From NCBI RefSeq assembly GCF_905163445.1, contig NC_053187.1, forward strand, positions 15,175,001-15,239,000: a stretch of 64,000 bases of DNA. Reading direction: 5' to 3'. The notes below the pieces were generated by a model. The model was not told where the DNA came from, did no database searches, and saw only the letters and a program-made list of their open reading frames with translations. The DNA comes from Pararge aegeria (taxonomy: Eukaryota; Arthropoda; Insecta; Lepidoptera; Nymphalidae). Positions 44,330 through 56,867 of this stretch are shown in pieces. The translations under genes were made by a program, and so were the position numbers. Position 1 is the first letter of the stretch. Each line of letters starts with the position of its first letter.

Positions 44330-44640
44330 ATAATAAAAACAACACTAATAAAAAGTTATAAAAAAACATCCGGCAACAAAAAACAAGCAACCGGTGGTCT
44401 GGGCTCCAGAGTGAGGAAACTACTCACAATACGACGTGCCGTTTCAAGGACTACTGCCTTCTGTATCCGATCCTTGATCCAACAACGAAGCGAAAGCTTC
44501 TTAAGATGTTGGTCGAAGTTTTTCGAGAGAAGACCATATTGACTTAAACGACGATCGGAACAATAACGGTCGACTCAACACTCCACATGGCGGTAATCTC
44601 GTGAGCAAGGTCCCCAAGTATTTATATAATTTTATCATTT
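44330..44640 (-). pseudogene. LINE polymerase C-terminal remnant
   Basis: Minus strand reads LGDLAHEITAMWSVESTVIV PIVV, then, after a frame change, NFDQHLKKLSLRCWIKDRIQ and KAVVLETARRIVSSFL. Same protein end as 35600-35840 and 58600-58800. Confidence 0.6.
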
Positions 44641-44649
44641 TTATTACCG

Positions 44650-45237
44650 AATTGCAGTTTTCCAACAACGTTAAAGCAAATACAATTTAGATGCTTAAAA
44701 AGCACATAATTCCGATATGTTGATGTGAATGCCGAGTATTTATAAGTAAAAGGGAAACCGAAGTATTACCCATGGGGCTTGTGCATGTAGGAACCAACAT
44801 AATACTTGGGTAGTTATATATATTACTCTGAAGGTTTTAGACAACACAACACTGCGAGTTTATTGTTGTAAACTACGTAACAAGTTATCCTCAACTCGTC
44901 CTAACTGGAGCTACGCCACAAGTTTGCAACTGTTGATAGTTTACGTCTAAGTTCCCCGAACTCTGTGGCATGTGCGGTGTGGTCTTTCGGCCGGATGAGA
45001 TCAGGCCTTAATAATGGTAGGTTTCGGACTTAAGCAAGGGGATAAATCGATAACTGCCAGCATGAGCCTATATATGCTAGCCTTGCTATACATGCTATAT
45101 CCAGCTATAGGGTGACTAAAATTATATCCTCTACACGACTAATATTGAAGCATCAATAATCACTCCACTTTAGTAGTGTTTCTCGAACGGGCGGATAGTC
45201 ATTACATTCCATTTTGCAGTTGAAAGTAGTCATTTTT
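44650..45237. other. No gene; repeat piece at 45117-45200
   Basis: ACGACTAATATTGAAGCATC and TTTAGTAGTGTTTCTCGAAC match 51609-51690 on the other strand. Nothing else recognised. Confidence 0.4.
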
Positions 45238-45639
45238 ACTATAATGTTCTATTTTATAAATTTAAAATGCATATAAAAAAATTTCGGAACCGACCGGATT
45301 TGAACCTGCGACTCTCTGGCAATCGCGGCCTGAGCGCTTTCTCCAATTAAAAAAAAAATTACATGCATTTTAAATTTATAAAATTGATATGTTCCTCCAA
45401 ATGTAGGTAAAAACACTAATAAAAATTATGAAAAAGTAATGTGTCATCTCTTGTTTCAAACGTGTCTCATTGTAATAAAGATAAAAATATCCTTTGAAAA
45501 AAGTAGATCGAAACTGCAACGTTTCCGACTAGATGGCGCTACAGTCGCTACAAGACTAATGTGAAAGGCATATACTAATTTCGGCAGCTTAATCGGAGAA
45601 AGCGCTCAGACCGCGATTGGCAAAGACTATAATGTTCTA
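45238..45639. mobile_element. tRNA-like foldback element with 14-bp target duplication
   Basis: The direct repeat ACTATAATGTTCTA at 45238-45251 and 45626-45639 bounds 374 bases. Inside, CTCTGGCAATCGCGGCCTGA and GCGCTTTCTCCAATT are repeated inverted as AATCGGAGAAAGCGCTCAGA and CCGCGATTGGCAAAG. Confidence 0.82.
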
Positions 45640-47330
45640 AACCATAATATGTGAAAACAAGAAAAGGTTTGTGATATAATCGGAATGTAACACTTTTGTC
45701 TCTTACCTATGCTGCATTGCGCCGGTGTCTGGTAGCAGTGCAATAAGTCTAGTACTACCATTTACTACCCACCTGCACTTCATAGCCGTTACAAAAGTTA
45801 TTAAAGACATTGTGCTAAGAAATACGGACCTTTTTCTAGTATTCAGTTGTACTTTGCCTTTTACGCCTAAAAAAGTTTTGCTATAAAAATTTACATGTAA
45901 AGAATACCCAAGACTTCCTGCTTGAAGGTAATGCTACGAGTAAAGAATAGTAATCCATGAGCTTGCTTATATAAACCATCCTATACTATTTAGAGAATGA
46001 GCATATTAAAGCCTTTTTGTTTTACAACAATTTGTCCAATTGCATTTTTTACTTTGAGTGGACACATTCTGTTCTAAAAACGGGCGGAATCGTTCGTCAC
46101 TTTAAAACTTTCAAAATTTCAGCATTATTATTTTCATAATTGTGTTTTATGCTTGTCTAACATTATAGCTTATATAGTTAAATATGAGGAATAACCGAAT
46201 TTCAAATATTGATTGTATTTGAATGCTGTTCGGAAGTGGCTGCTTTAGAACCAAACAATTTACCTGTTGAAAAAAAAGTTGTTATGATTTTTTTTTATAT
46301 AAATAAATAGCGAGCTAACGAGCAATCAGATGATGTGGTGTGAAATGTAATATCAATAATACCAGAGGAATCGCTAATAGTTTTTAAGTAAACCACTGCT
46401 ATAGTTTTTACTGAAAGTAATCATATGCAGTCCTAACATCACATGCAAAATTGAAATGATGTGACTCCGGTCAACTTTCTTTGGCGTAACAAGATAAATA
46501 TCTTTTCCAAAATGTTATCTTTCGCCTTATGCTACATTTGTAGAAAAAACTACAGTAACAATAGAAAAATGGTATTTAATACATAAAAAGTTTTATTATA
46601 ACGCATTATCTTGTTATATAAAGTTTATTTAAATGTCTCAAAAAATAAATACATATCGTGAATACAGTTGTCGGTTCTCACGCAAAAAAGTGTAGATGTC
46701 CTTACTTTTACTTTGTCGGTAACTTTTTTAGAAAAACTAAATTGTTGACTAAGGCTAACTTCAGGGTGTTGGTTTTATGTGACGATGTGCGCGCGCTTCG
46801 TAAAAAAATACCCTCATCATTTTTTCCTAACGCGCCAAAAGAACTATACCTAACTTCAAAAATTGATGCACCACTCAATAGCATTTCGTGATTCGGTTAC
46901 ACGTTGTACACGATATGATGATGAACATTTGTCGCTAGTGTGATCGACGGCTAGTTAGATGTTATTGTTGAACAACTATCAATTACTGTGTTTGTGGCCT
47001 ACATATTCGCGGTAATAGATCTCCCTAATACGCACGTATGAACAGGCTGTAATGGGTTCCGTGAAATATAGCTTACGAGGGAGCCTTCTCAATTATATGC
47101 TAATGCTGTGGTGTGGAGATAGCTGATATTGTAACAATAAACATAGTTTTCGGTCTACAGATTGTTATTTTGGTTGTGTTATTTCGGAAACCTGTGTATA
47201 TATATTTTTACTAGTGCTTTATCGCACGTTAAGTATATCGCAAAAAATCCTTTACTTTTGAACGTTATGCATATATAACGCATAAATATATATTTATATT
47301 CATGTTTAATAATCGATTGATATCAGGCAA
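45640..47330. other. No gene; interspersed repeat at 46470-46870
   Basis: TTTCTTTGGCGTAACAAGAT and GATGTGCGCGCGCTTCG belong to the repeat also at 7264-7340 and 8359-8580. The frame at 46658-46891 overlaps it and is not a gene. Confidence 0.45.
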
Positions 47331-47640
47331 ACGACGATAGCCCAGTGGGTAGGCCTTCGACTTCACTTTCGTGAGGCCGAGTTCGAATACCAGCACGTAC
47401 ATCTTGTGCTAAGTGCTAAATGTATTAAGTTGGGTGCGTATTAAGCAATTAAAATATGCTTGCTTTAACTGTGAAGGAAACCATCGTGAGGAAACCTGCA
47501 TGAGAGTTCTCCATAATGTTCTCAAAGGTGTGTGAATTCCACCAATCAGCACGCGGCCAGCGTGGTGGACACCGGTCTTAACCCCTTCTCATTGTGGGAG
47601 AGCCTTGCCTTGTAATAGGTTGGTATCATGATCATGATGA
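47331..47640 (+). mobile_element. SINE, family B, near full length
   Basis: A-box-like GATAGCCCAGTGGGTAGGCC, B-box GAGTTCGAATACCAGCACG, complete body to AATAGGTTGGTATCATGAT. Confidence 0.87.
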
Positions 47641-47782
47641 TTAGGAATACTATTTGTTTAATAAATAAAGGAAGGAAGGTATTTATGATAAATAAGCTTT
47701 TAAGATAGACCCCCGTAATAACTCCAACTCTGATAGCAAGATGATAAGGACCATTGTTTTCTAAAAACTCCTTACCTACTTA

Positions 47783-48372
47783 GGGGGCGTCCATAAATTA
47801 CGTGAGGTGTTTAAGGGGGGGAGGGGGTCGAGTCAAATCTCATCTAATCTTACGTTGGAGAGAGGGGGGGTCTCGGCAAATATCACGCAATTTTTTTTCT
47901 GATTGAAACAAAAAAAAATTATACTATTTTGGTCCATTTAATCCAGATTGTACATGCTTAAGATTTTATCTTAAGCGTAATCGTAATACGATTAAGATCA
48001 TTTATTAATTCGTTCGAAAGAAAATAATTTCATTCATACTTCGACGTTTTAGAGTAGATATTCTTTTTTTAATCACAGTAGTTACGATTTAAGTGTTCTA
48101 TTGTTAAATTTTTATTACACTTATAATAAATTCTCAGCAATATTGATTACTAGTCTTGAATAGTCGTAAATAAAAGCATGAAGCAAATTTGTTTTTTTCT
48201 TAATACAATAACAATCCAACGCGTTTACGTAAGAAACTCACATTTTGAAAAATCTCACGTGAGATTGGGGGATGGGGGAGGGGGTTGAATGAAATCTCAC
48301 GACATCTCACCAGGGGGGGAGGGAGGGGCAGAAAATTTAAAAAAACACCTCACGTAATTTATGGACGCCCCC
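47783..48372. mobile_element. MITE-like DNA transposon with long inverted ends
   Basis: Both ends carry GGGGGCGTCCATAAATTACG TGAGGTGTTT as terminal inverted repeats, followed by G-rich runs and the subterminal inverted block TCAAATCTCA. Flanks are TTA on both sides (47780-47782 and 48373-48375). A 3-base TTA duplication suggests PIF/Harbinger (inference). 590 bases, no transposase. Confidence 0.88.
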
Positions 48373-48375
48373 TTA

Positions 48376-49580
48376 TTGGTAGATTATAAAATGTTGTAGA
48401 AGTAAAAGTTCTTGTCCGACAATATTCCAAATACCGTAGATCTGTCATGTATAGGAAACAGACGGGCAGACAAATTGACAATAATAATTAAGAGATCGCC
48501 ACTGAGCAATCAATCTTAACCGTAAGCAGTTTGTAATTAAAAAACTTTTCTTATCACATCTGACATTAATTTATGAGACAGATTAATCTTATTTCAAAGG
48601 GATTAGAGTTCCTAACAGCTGCTTGTTGTTCTTGATTTATCAACTAAGCGGAAAAAAGCTCGGTTAATAGATCCTATTTACCATTCAGCCATTTAAAAAT
48701 ACGCCATGACTTTTCTATAGAAACATGTTTCTCCAAGGGATTTAGCGTTATGTGAGATTTCTAAATATTTAATTTAATTTCAAGTGCTACTTTGCAAAAA
48801 AGAAATAGAAAGACGGGTTGGTCTTGCTGTCAGCAACCAATCGATTTATTTTTGGCATAGACATAGTGGAAAGGATGGGGAATAACACAGGCTCCTTATG
48901 GTCCTGGATAAACATCAAATACCCCAGGATGGTTTACAGGACTTTAATAGGCAACTGTGAACAAATTACATAGGTACATACATAATTGCGTACTGTGCTC
49001 ACTTGCGTACAAATTTTACAAGCTTTAACAGTTAATGTTAAGACACACGACATGGCGTCCTTAAATTGATCACAACACACACTTTTCTGTATTCATGGTC
49101 GGTGTCTTATTCCTCAAGGAAAGCCGCGTATAATACCTAGTTACTAATAATATGTTAGTGGACGCACGGTAGTGAAGCATTAGTAGGCATTACCTAACCC
49201 CGGCGTTGTAACCCTAACCTCGTGATATGCAGTCGAACATACTAGACCTACAAGGCAGTTGCTTGTACTCTAATTTTCATTAATAAATACATTACTACCC
49301 TGTTCTTTCACGAAGTCGGGAAGTAATTACCTTAATATCTCACCCTGCAATAAGCCTACAGCCCGAAAGCCTAAACAGATAATTGCTACAATCCAATTTC
49401 TCCTCCCTAATTCCGCCGCGTTCGAGTTAGACAGTTAATCCTTCGCAATATGCCAGCAGGATAATATTCAGGCTGATTTACTTAAGACTTTGTACAAAAA
49501 ATCGTAGGCCTTAGGAAATTATTTAACCCTCATAATTTTTTTTAACAATCTAATAATGAAATAAATACGTAAATATCTAG
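48376..49580. other. No gene seen
   Basis: Mixed composition, nothing recognised on either strand. Confidence 0.35.
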
Positions 49581-49582
49581 CC

Positions 49583-49657
49583 ACACTCACACATCGCCAT
49601 CTAGCACTAAAGTAAACAAAGCTTGCTAAGATGACTAATGAATGTTTTTATGAATAA

Positions 49658-49698
<41 letters not shown>

Positions 49699-50139
49699 TA
49701 AATATGTAGATTGTGGGCATACGGAAAGATACGAAAACAAGAACACGCAGGTTTTTCCGATGTAATTTTTTTCCATCTCGATCTGTGGACTCAGTTGTTG
49801 GCTTTATACGAGAAAGATTGTGGTGAAGGTTTTTGGGGCCAAGTACCGACTATCTCGCTTAATGCGATAACATTAGAAAGAGTAGTTTCTATCTTGGGCA
49901 TATATTGACCTCTCACCTCAAAGACGAAACCGATATCGAGAGAGAATGGAGAGCGCTGTCAGTAAGAGCAAATATGGCATGATAATGCTTATTATAAATA
50001 CTTATAATATACACATAAACACCCAGACTCTGAAAAACATTCAGGTTAATCACAGAAACATTTTCCAGTTGTGGGAATCGAACCACGGCCTTGGACTCAG
50101 AAGCAAAGTCGCTGCCTACTGCGCCAGTCGGCTGTCAAA
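49583..50139 (-). mobile_element. SINE family A split by ~300 bases and a TA microsatellite
   Basis: Distal part 49583-49665 (ACATCGCCATCTAGCAC...GATGACTAATGAATG), then (TA)n at 49664-49692, unrelated sequence to about 49985, then the proximal part with CACCCAGACTCTGAAAAACA and B-box GTTGTGGGAATCGAACCACG to 50139. Confidence 0.75.
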
Positions 50140-51819
50140 TGATGGGCTAAGCAGATGTTTTACCTAGTAAGTGGAAATCCATCGCCTATAAACGAAACAA
50201 CAATTCGCAGGGCATGCAAGGAACATGTCCTACAAAAAGTCGAATGCCGTATACCTGTCAACATGAGGTCTTGGTGTTATTCTTTATAGTATAGCACATA
50301 GCATATATAAATATATATATTTATATATGTATATGCATTTTTCTCGTTTGTGCAACTTTGTTTATGTATTTGTATTTAGCTATTTGAATATATGTTTATA
50401 ATAATTTTACACCACCTGTCCGCTCTCGCTCATCTTGTCATAATCCAAAGGTTGCCTGTCAGAAATCGCTACTAAGCAATAAATCCGCCTTTTGTATTCT
50501 ACTTCTGTCTTTGTATTTCTATTGTAATTTTTTTATTTTAACTTCATAGTGGTGTACAAATAAAGAGTTAAATAAATAAATATATGCTATGTGTCTTGGC
50601 TCATGTGCCTGTAACGACATGTGCAAGAGATACAAACCAGAATACAGCGATGCTGCTGGCAGAAATAAGCAAGATGGTAATACCTCCCCGGACGAGCTCC
50701 ACTACTACTCAAAAGAAAAGAATTTAACAAATTGGTGTTATCAAAACTGAAGTTTGGTAGCGAAATATTCGTCGAGAACGTATTTTAGTGGATATCATAT
50801 TATGTTGTGTTTCGTGAGAAAAACATACATAAATATGAAACACAGCAATACAATAAAAAATAGGTACGTAAAAAAGCAAAGAAAGCAAAAAAAAAAGAAA
50901 GACCACGCAGGGTTTTTTGGGTTAACTCGGGTTATAAAAAAAATCCGTTAATTACTTATGAAAAGCACCTTGCCTCACCTCATGCCATAGAAATAATAGA
51001 ATAAAATTTAGATGGAAAAAGAAAATATATCAATGCCTAACTACTCTTAAAATATTAATTTATTAGCTTTTCTGAAAGTATTATTGATAAAAGGCGGGGC
51101 CCACATTTCGCACACTCAATTTCCACTCTGAGGGGTATAGTAGTCCGTGGGATAAGTTAAGCCGGAGTGCCTTAAACCAATTCGGTCGAATCGGTGTAAG
51201 GGACTCAAAAGAGATGAGGGTTCGTGTAATACAAGTGGAGATTTTAAACCGCCTTACAAAAAGACGCAGGTTCCCAATGCAGTGCGCTCTATGTGTTTTT
51301 GTTTTTGATGGTTTTTTAAGCGCATAATTTTCTTAAAGGTTCACATAGTTTGGTTGTCCGTCCGTCCGTGTAAAGTTTTTTTTTTTTTGATGTATCAGAT
51401 TGTATAATTTCAAGTCTGTGCTGTCATCATGGCACATAATTAAGAGCAGACAGAATATCATTCAGCGATTATTGTATGCAGTGCACTGTGTCCGAAAACA
51501 GTGTAAACGTCCCTTGCTAGTTCACAAAAGTTTTCCCATTTTTGCATTTTATGGTAAACGTTTAGAACAGTGAGGTAAAACAATTACTGTCAACTACTAA
51601 ATACTATGAAGTGACTAACCGTTTTTTCGAGAAGCACTACTAAATTGAAGTGGTTTTTGATGCTTCAATATTAGTCGAGTACGCGGTTTGGTTCTGTAAG
51701 TTCTTAGTTCTGTGCATTATAGAGAATTTGCTTGGATTTTGGGTGCTACTAAATTAGGTCCGATTAGAATTTGTTCTTCATCTATTGCGAGTATTGGATA
51801 TAAGCAGGCGTTACTTTGC
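50140..51819. other. No gene seen
   Basis: AT-rich with short TA-rich runs (50290-50330). A GC-richer piece at 51095-51280 is unrecognised. 51609-51690 is the inverted partner of 45117-45200. Confidence 0.35.
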
Positions 51820-52016
51820 GGAAATCCATAATCTTCTTAGTCGTTACAGTCTTGACAAACTGGTCGTGGTCGTCACCTGGGTCGCTTGACAATCCTTCGG
51901 CACTCTTCTTTAACGGTTGCCTTTCTTGCGCATTCATGAAGAGGAGCCTCGATTGTGGCCTTCACTTGATCCGTCCATCTCATCGGTGATCTTCCGCGTG
52001 AGTGGAAATCCATAAT
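51820..52016 (-). mobile_element. 5'-truncated LINE fragment with 13-bp target duplication
   Basis: GGAAATCCATAAT at 51820-51832 and 52004-52016 bounds 171 bases whose minus strand matches the pol end at 52665-52925 (RSPMRWTD, then KATIEAP-like region). Confidence 0.82.
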
Positions 52017-52017
52017 A

Positions 52018-52134
52018 TTTTATGAAAATTAAGCTTAAGATATTGTTAGTCTGAATGACTCACAATATCTTAAGCTTAATTGCCAATTGCAGAAAAATAG
52101 GCTTATTTGCCAATTGCAGAAAAATAGGCTCAAT
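52018..52134. repeat. Perfect hairpin (20-base arms) and a 27-base tandem repeat
   Basis: Arms 52027-52046 and 52062-52081 are exact complements (AATTAAGCTTAAGATATTGT). Then TGCCAATTGCAGAAAAATAG repeats at 52081 and 52108. Confidence 0.8.
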
Positions 52135-52399
52135 ATAAGGTGCTAATTTTTATTCCTCTACAAGAGAGCCCTTAACTGCAATCTCTTCTGCAGGGTTAGC
52201 ACGGGCAGGAGATAAAAATTATATCCCCGATTATATCCCCAAGGTATATAATTAACGTGTCCACCGGCTAAAGCACGTTAACATTGAATAGGAGAAATTT
52301 ACCCCCGTTTATTATTACACATATATTATTAGGATATTATTTCCACTTGTGCGCCAGTGCTCTGAAAGTTGATAAAGCTGTGGGAGAAGATGCATTTTT

Positions 52400-52640
52400 A
52401 TCCTTTCCCTGGGGATATAATTGTCTCCTGCCCATGCTAGCCGTGCTGGTGGTAAGTGATGATGCAGTCTTAGATGGTAGCGGGCGTACCCCAGTGAAGT
52501 TAAACCCAAACCCCTAATCTGTTTCTATGCGACATCGTACCGGAATGGTAAATAGTTTGGAGCGTCTTTAACCAGCTAAAGTTGAAGCTGAACTACCAGA
52601 ACAGATCAGAGAAAATTAGAAATTATAGATTCCCTAATTG
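52400..52640 (-). mobile_element. SINE, family E
   Basis: GTAAGTGATGATGCAGTCTT AGATGGTAGCGGG, GCGACATCGTACCGGAAT, and the head near CCTGCTGGGGATC. Confidence 0.65.
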
Positions 52641-52664
52641 TCCCTGCTGGGGATCTTACCATAT

Positions 52665-52925
52665 TCTATCTTCTTCTCTTCTTAGTCGCTTCAGTCTTGA
52701 CAGACTGGTCGTGGTCGTCATCTGGGTGTTGTGGCTCGCTTGACAATATTTCGCCACTCTTCTCTAACGGTTGCCTTTCTTGCGCATTCATGTAGATGAG
52801 CCTCGATTGTGGCCTTCACTTGGTCCGTCCATCTCATCGGTGATCTTCCGCGTGCTCTGGTACCTTCTACTTTACCTTGAACCACAAGTCGCTCAATGGA
52901 CACGTCATTACGCCTGGATACGTGA
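52665..52925 (-). pseudogene. RTE-like LINE polymerase C-terminus
   Basis: Minus strand reads FFGHVSRRNDVSIERLVVQG then KVEGTRARGRSPMRWTDQVK, the end of pol in a second RTE-like LINE family, followed by a TTCTTCTCTTCTT-type tail (AAG repeats on the minus strand). The frame is open over 52718-52948. Confidence 0.8.
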
Positions 52926-52969
52926 CCGAAGAAACATATACATAACATATCTAGACAATATATTAGTCT

Positions 52970-53445
52970 TTATAAACAAAATGTGGACATAAACAGTCGA
53001 CTTACAAGAAATGGTCATAAATTAGTGACATCTGCATATCGTCTGCGAAAGGTACAGAAGTCATTTCTGGGATTGAGTATACGCTTTTATAATATGATTT
53101 CTAAGGTGATTTTGGACCTGCCAATGCATAAGTTTAAAGAATCCGTAAAACACATTTATTACAGAGAGGTTACTATACAATTGACGAATTTCTTAATGAC
53201 AAGTTTGCTTGGAAGCATCCGGATCCGCTTTCAGCTCTCACAAGATAGAAAAATGAATGTTAAAATGTAAAATGTAAATTGTTGATGTTGGAAAAGAGCA
53301 ACTGCTGAGTTTCTTGCCGGCTTCTTCTCGGTAGAATCTGCCTTCCGAACCGGTGGTAGAGTCACTACAAACAGACAGACTTGACGTTTCAAAAGTGCTT
53401 ATATTAGGCCTACATGAAATAAATGAATTTTGAATTTTGAACCCG
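52970..53445 (+). mobile_element. Jockey-like LINE 3' end with open pol C-terminus
   Basis: The frame 52983-53270 reads VTSAYRLRKVQKSFLGLSIR then FYNMISKVILDLPMHKFKES; a frameshift follows near 53150. 3' part complete: GAATCTGCCTTCCGAACCGG, GACTTGACGTTTCAAAAGTG, AGGCCTACATGAAATAAATG. Best-preserved copy in the window. Confidence 0.85.
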
Positions 53446-55190
53446 GAACCTCCGCTTATAAAAACAAAGCGCACACCGCTGCGCCACAGAAGTCATTGAA
53501 CAACCATTTGCACTAAAAACCTTAATATTAATATTGTGTCTAAATAACCGACTACCAAAGCTACAAAAAAGCACATTGTTAGTTCGTCTAACAATGTGCT
53601 TTAAAGTAGTGTTTGAAATTTCTACTATGTACTTCTAGAACAAAATAATGTCCTTGAAACAAAAGCTTGACTTTTATTTAAATTTGTTTCTGGACATGTA
53701 TGGATTGTCTAGATGTCTTTCTTATAGAAATTGAATTTATACTACAACTGGTGAGAATTGGTTTCGGTCAAATCACTGTAGGTATCGGTATGTAATCCTG
53801 CATTTTGTTCGAAAAACTGGAAGGGTCCGACACTAACCCTAGTTTCTAAGAGGCTTATCAATCTAACGGTCAATCAATATATTTTCATTGATCGTTAGAT
53901 ACCGACACCTACCGATAGTAAATTTGATTCGACTGATACCAATTCGCACAAGTTGTAGGTACCTCACAATTTGAGAAACAGAAAGTTGAGGAGAGGACAA
54001 TTTGATCTTGTTTAGTGACCATCGGAAAATTACAGTGACACGGAAATCATTTACAAAAACCCCGATTTAATTGAATTGACTATTCCTTTGAACACAAATC
54101 TAAATACACAGGTACTAAATTTGGAAATGATCAATGAATAGTTGATCACTTCCAAATTTAGTTGATTAGGATGATGTGCAATATTTTTTTCCCTTCTATT
54201 GCATTCGATTACAATCCTGTTGGCCAGTGATGATGCGCAGATATTAGCGCACTAACCTGCTAAGAGTAAAACCTATAATTTTTAAAGGCCCATACAACAC
54301 AATAGATTTCCATGCGGCATCGTACCCGAAGACTAAATTACTTAAAGTTTAACTTAGTTATTATTAAAGTTTGATCACTGATCGTAGTTTCATAAACTCG
54401 GGATCATGTTAAATGAGAGTCTGAGGTCACATTGGGGGGTTTTCTCCATAGCTTTTTTTGTCTGTCCTTTTGTTCGTGTGTTTTGAGTCTGTGTAATCGT
54501 AGCACTTTCGGGCTTAAATGTGTTTTTTATTATTATTTGTGGTTTATTAGCGATGGTTTTCAGTTGTGTTGGATAAGTATTTAGGGAAAAATGAAAAAAA
54601 AAAATTCTTATGGGATTTGCTACTTCAAAAAAGCATGTTCTTTCTGAGGTACAAAGATCATCGAATCGTGTCCAGTCGATGAACAATTATGGGTACATCC
54701 CATTGCAATAATATTGTACCATTGTCTTTATCTGCAGATTACACAAGTCCTCGACACCAGAAGTATTTGGGTTCATCCAGCTCCTTTTTTCGAAGTTAGT
54801 GAAAAAGGGTCATCTGTTTATTACGGAACTCCACAGAACAAAGTCGTTTTACTCAAAAACGCTGCGTTAAATCCATAAAATTGCACGGAGTGCGATGAAC
54901 TTCGTCGATTTATTTACGAGGGTGCCTTTACGGCCTCATAACAAATTACACTCACTTCCTCCCTTTCTCTGAGACCCTGGTACATATTGTAAAGAGTTTG
55001 CACTAGCTTTGTTCCCGTCGTTTAAGTTCAGTAAAATATATATCTTCTTCATTGGTTTATTAGTTACATTAATGTTCTGCAGCTGAAATCTCTCAAAGGA
55101 TATAGAGTCAAGACCCACCATAGTACATGTTTGTTGACGAGTTATTCAGCGTAGTTTACGTACTGCAGCTCTTTTTTATCAAATAACATA
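53446..55190. other. No gene; several short hairpins
   Basis: Hairpins at 53568-53602 (15-base arms), 53872-53909 and 54114-54162 (21-base arms, one mismatch). A family E fragment (minus) at 54225-54320. A block GTGCGATGAACTTCGTCGAT at 54890-54935 is shared inverted with 59697-59730. Confidence 0.5.
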
Positions 55191-55200
55191 TTATAAATAT

Positions 55201-55461
55201 AAATAAAAATAAGTATACTACGACAATACACACATCGCAATCTAGCCCCAAAGTAAGCGTAGCTTGTGTTATGGGTACTAAGATAACTGATGAATATTTT
55301 TATAAATAATATACATAAAATACTTATAATATACAGATAAACACCCAGACACTGAAAAACTTTCATGTTCATCACACAAACACTTTCCACTCGTGGGAAT
55401 CGAACCCACGGCCTTTGACTCAGAAAGCAGGGTCGCTGCAAACTGCGCCAATGGGCCGTCA
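55201..55461 (-). mobile_element. SINE, family A
   Basis: Minus-strand head TTGGCGCAGTTTGCAGCGAC, B-box GTGGGTTCGATTCCCACGAG, full body. Confidence 0.87.
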
Positions 55462-56860
55462 AATATTAGTTTGTTGAATATTGATTTTTTTAATTAACTT
55501 AATAGAAAAGTAACTCTTATTAAGAAACTACGTCAGATTTCGGCCAGTAACATCTTAAAACAATCGACCGTTTTATGATAATGTGGTGAAGCAATTAAGA
55601 GGTAGTTAAGAACTGATTAATAGTTTTGCACATAATCTTCTTTTATTTGGCACAACAATAAAATTAAGAATATAAAATATTATGATTAAAAACTAACATT
55701 TGGAAAATCTTAACATAGTTCTTTTATAAAACAATTACAAATAATAACATTTAATTTCAGTGATCTGTGTGATCAACAATTTTTGTTTGGTCAATATTTA
55801 ATTATTAGCATTCAATCTGGCATCTTATGCTCTTTAAAGTTCTACTCGGTAGAAAACTGCTAAAAAATATAAACCAAAAGTTTAACATTGGTTAATAACC
55901 GCATTGAGAATTTTGTATACGCTAGAAACTAGAAATAAGAGTGAATTTATAAGTAGTAGCTAATATAATTCAGCGAGTAGCCTCGAGAGGGCATTGTGAC
56001 AAGATTTGTTGGGCAAATTCAAGAAAACAACCGAATATTCCTACTGTATCCCGTTAAACTTCCTTCATATTCGGGAAGTTTAAGATCTTGGGTTGGTGCC
56101 AAATCTAAAATCTGGGAACTTTCCGCCGTAATAGCTTAGATCAGAGAACATATTTCTTACATCTTAGGACCTATTGGCATAATAAGTATCTCCCAAAGTA
56201 CGAATACTTTGAATTCATCATAACTCAGCAATAAAAGTTTATTTTTGAGGAAACGATTTACGATTATATATCTGATAACAGCGTAGTATAATACAAAATT
56301 AGTGGAACTTAATATTTTTAACTAAAAGAAAAGGAGAAACTATTCATTTAAAAATATCAGTTCCAAGGAAAAGTCTCGGAGATTTGACTATCTATCCTGA
56401 ACCTTCCTCTGAATCGTGTTTCTGTAAATGGTTGAGGATAATCGTTCACCTAGTTTTATGTATATTAGTTTTAAGACTGCCCTCTTTTTTAATTTTTATT
56501 TTTTGTTTGTATACATGTCGTTAAATGGTAATGATTTTTACACTTGCTATTTAAATTCACATCAGCTCATGATTATGTATGTGTTAAAAAAAATCAATGT
56601 AAAATGTGTTTATTTTAAGTGTGCCTGATATCTAAATAAAAAAAAAATATTTACATAAATATTAATGAAAAAATAAAATAACTTATGCTCTACAAAAGTG
56701 CCCAACAAGCTATATTTCCTTTAAGATTAATAAGACTAGTGGCATCAACGGTTTGATGACCGGCACTGTCTGCTACAAACAAACTGCTGGCAGAGGGACG
56801 TAACTTATATACGAGTACCTACACCCTATTAGGCGTAGTAATTTTGTAAATTCTGTTCTA
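55462..56860. other. No gene seen
   Basis: AT-rich; the frame at 56428-56628 is low-complexity. Confidence 0.4.
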
Positions 56861-56867
56861 AAGAGTT

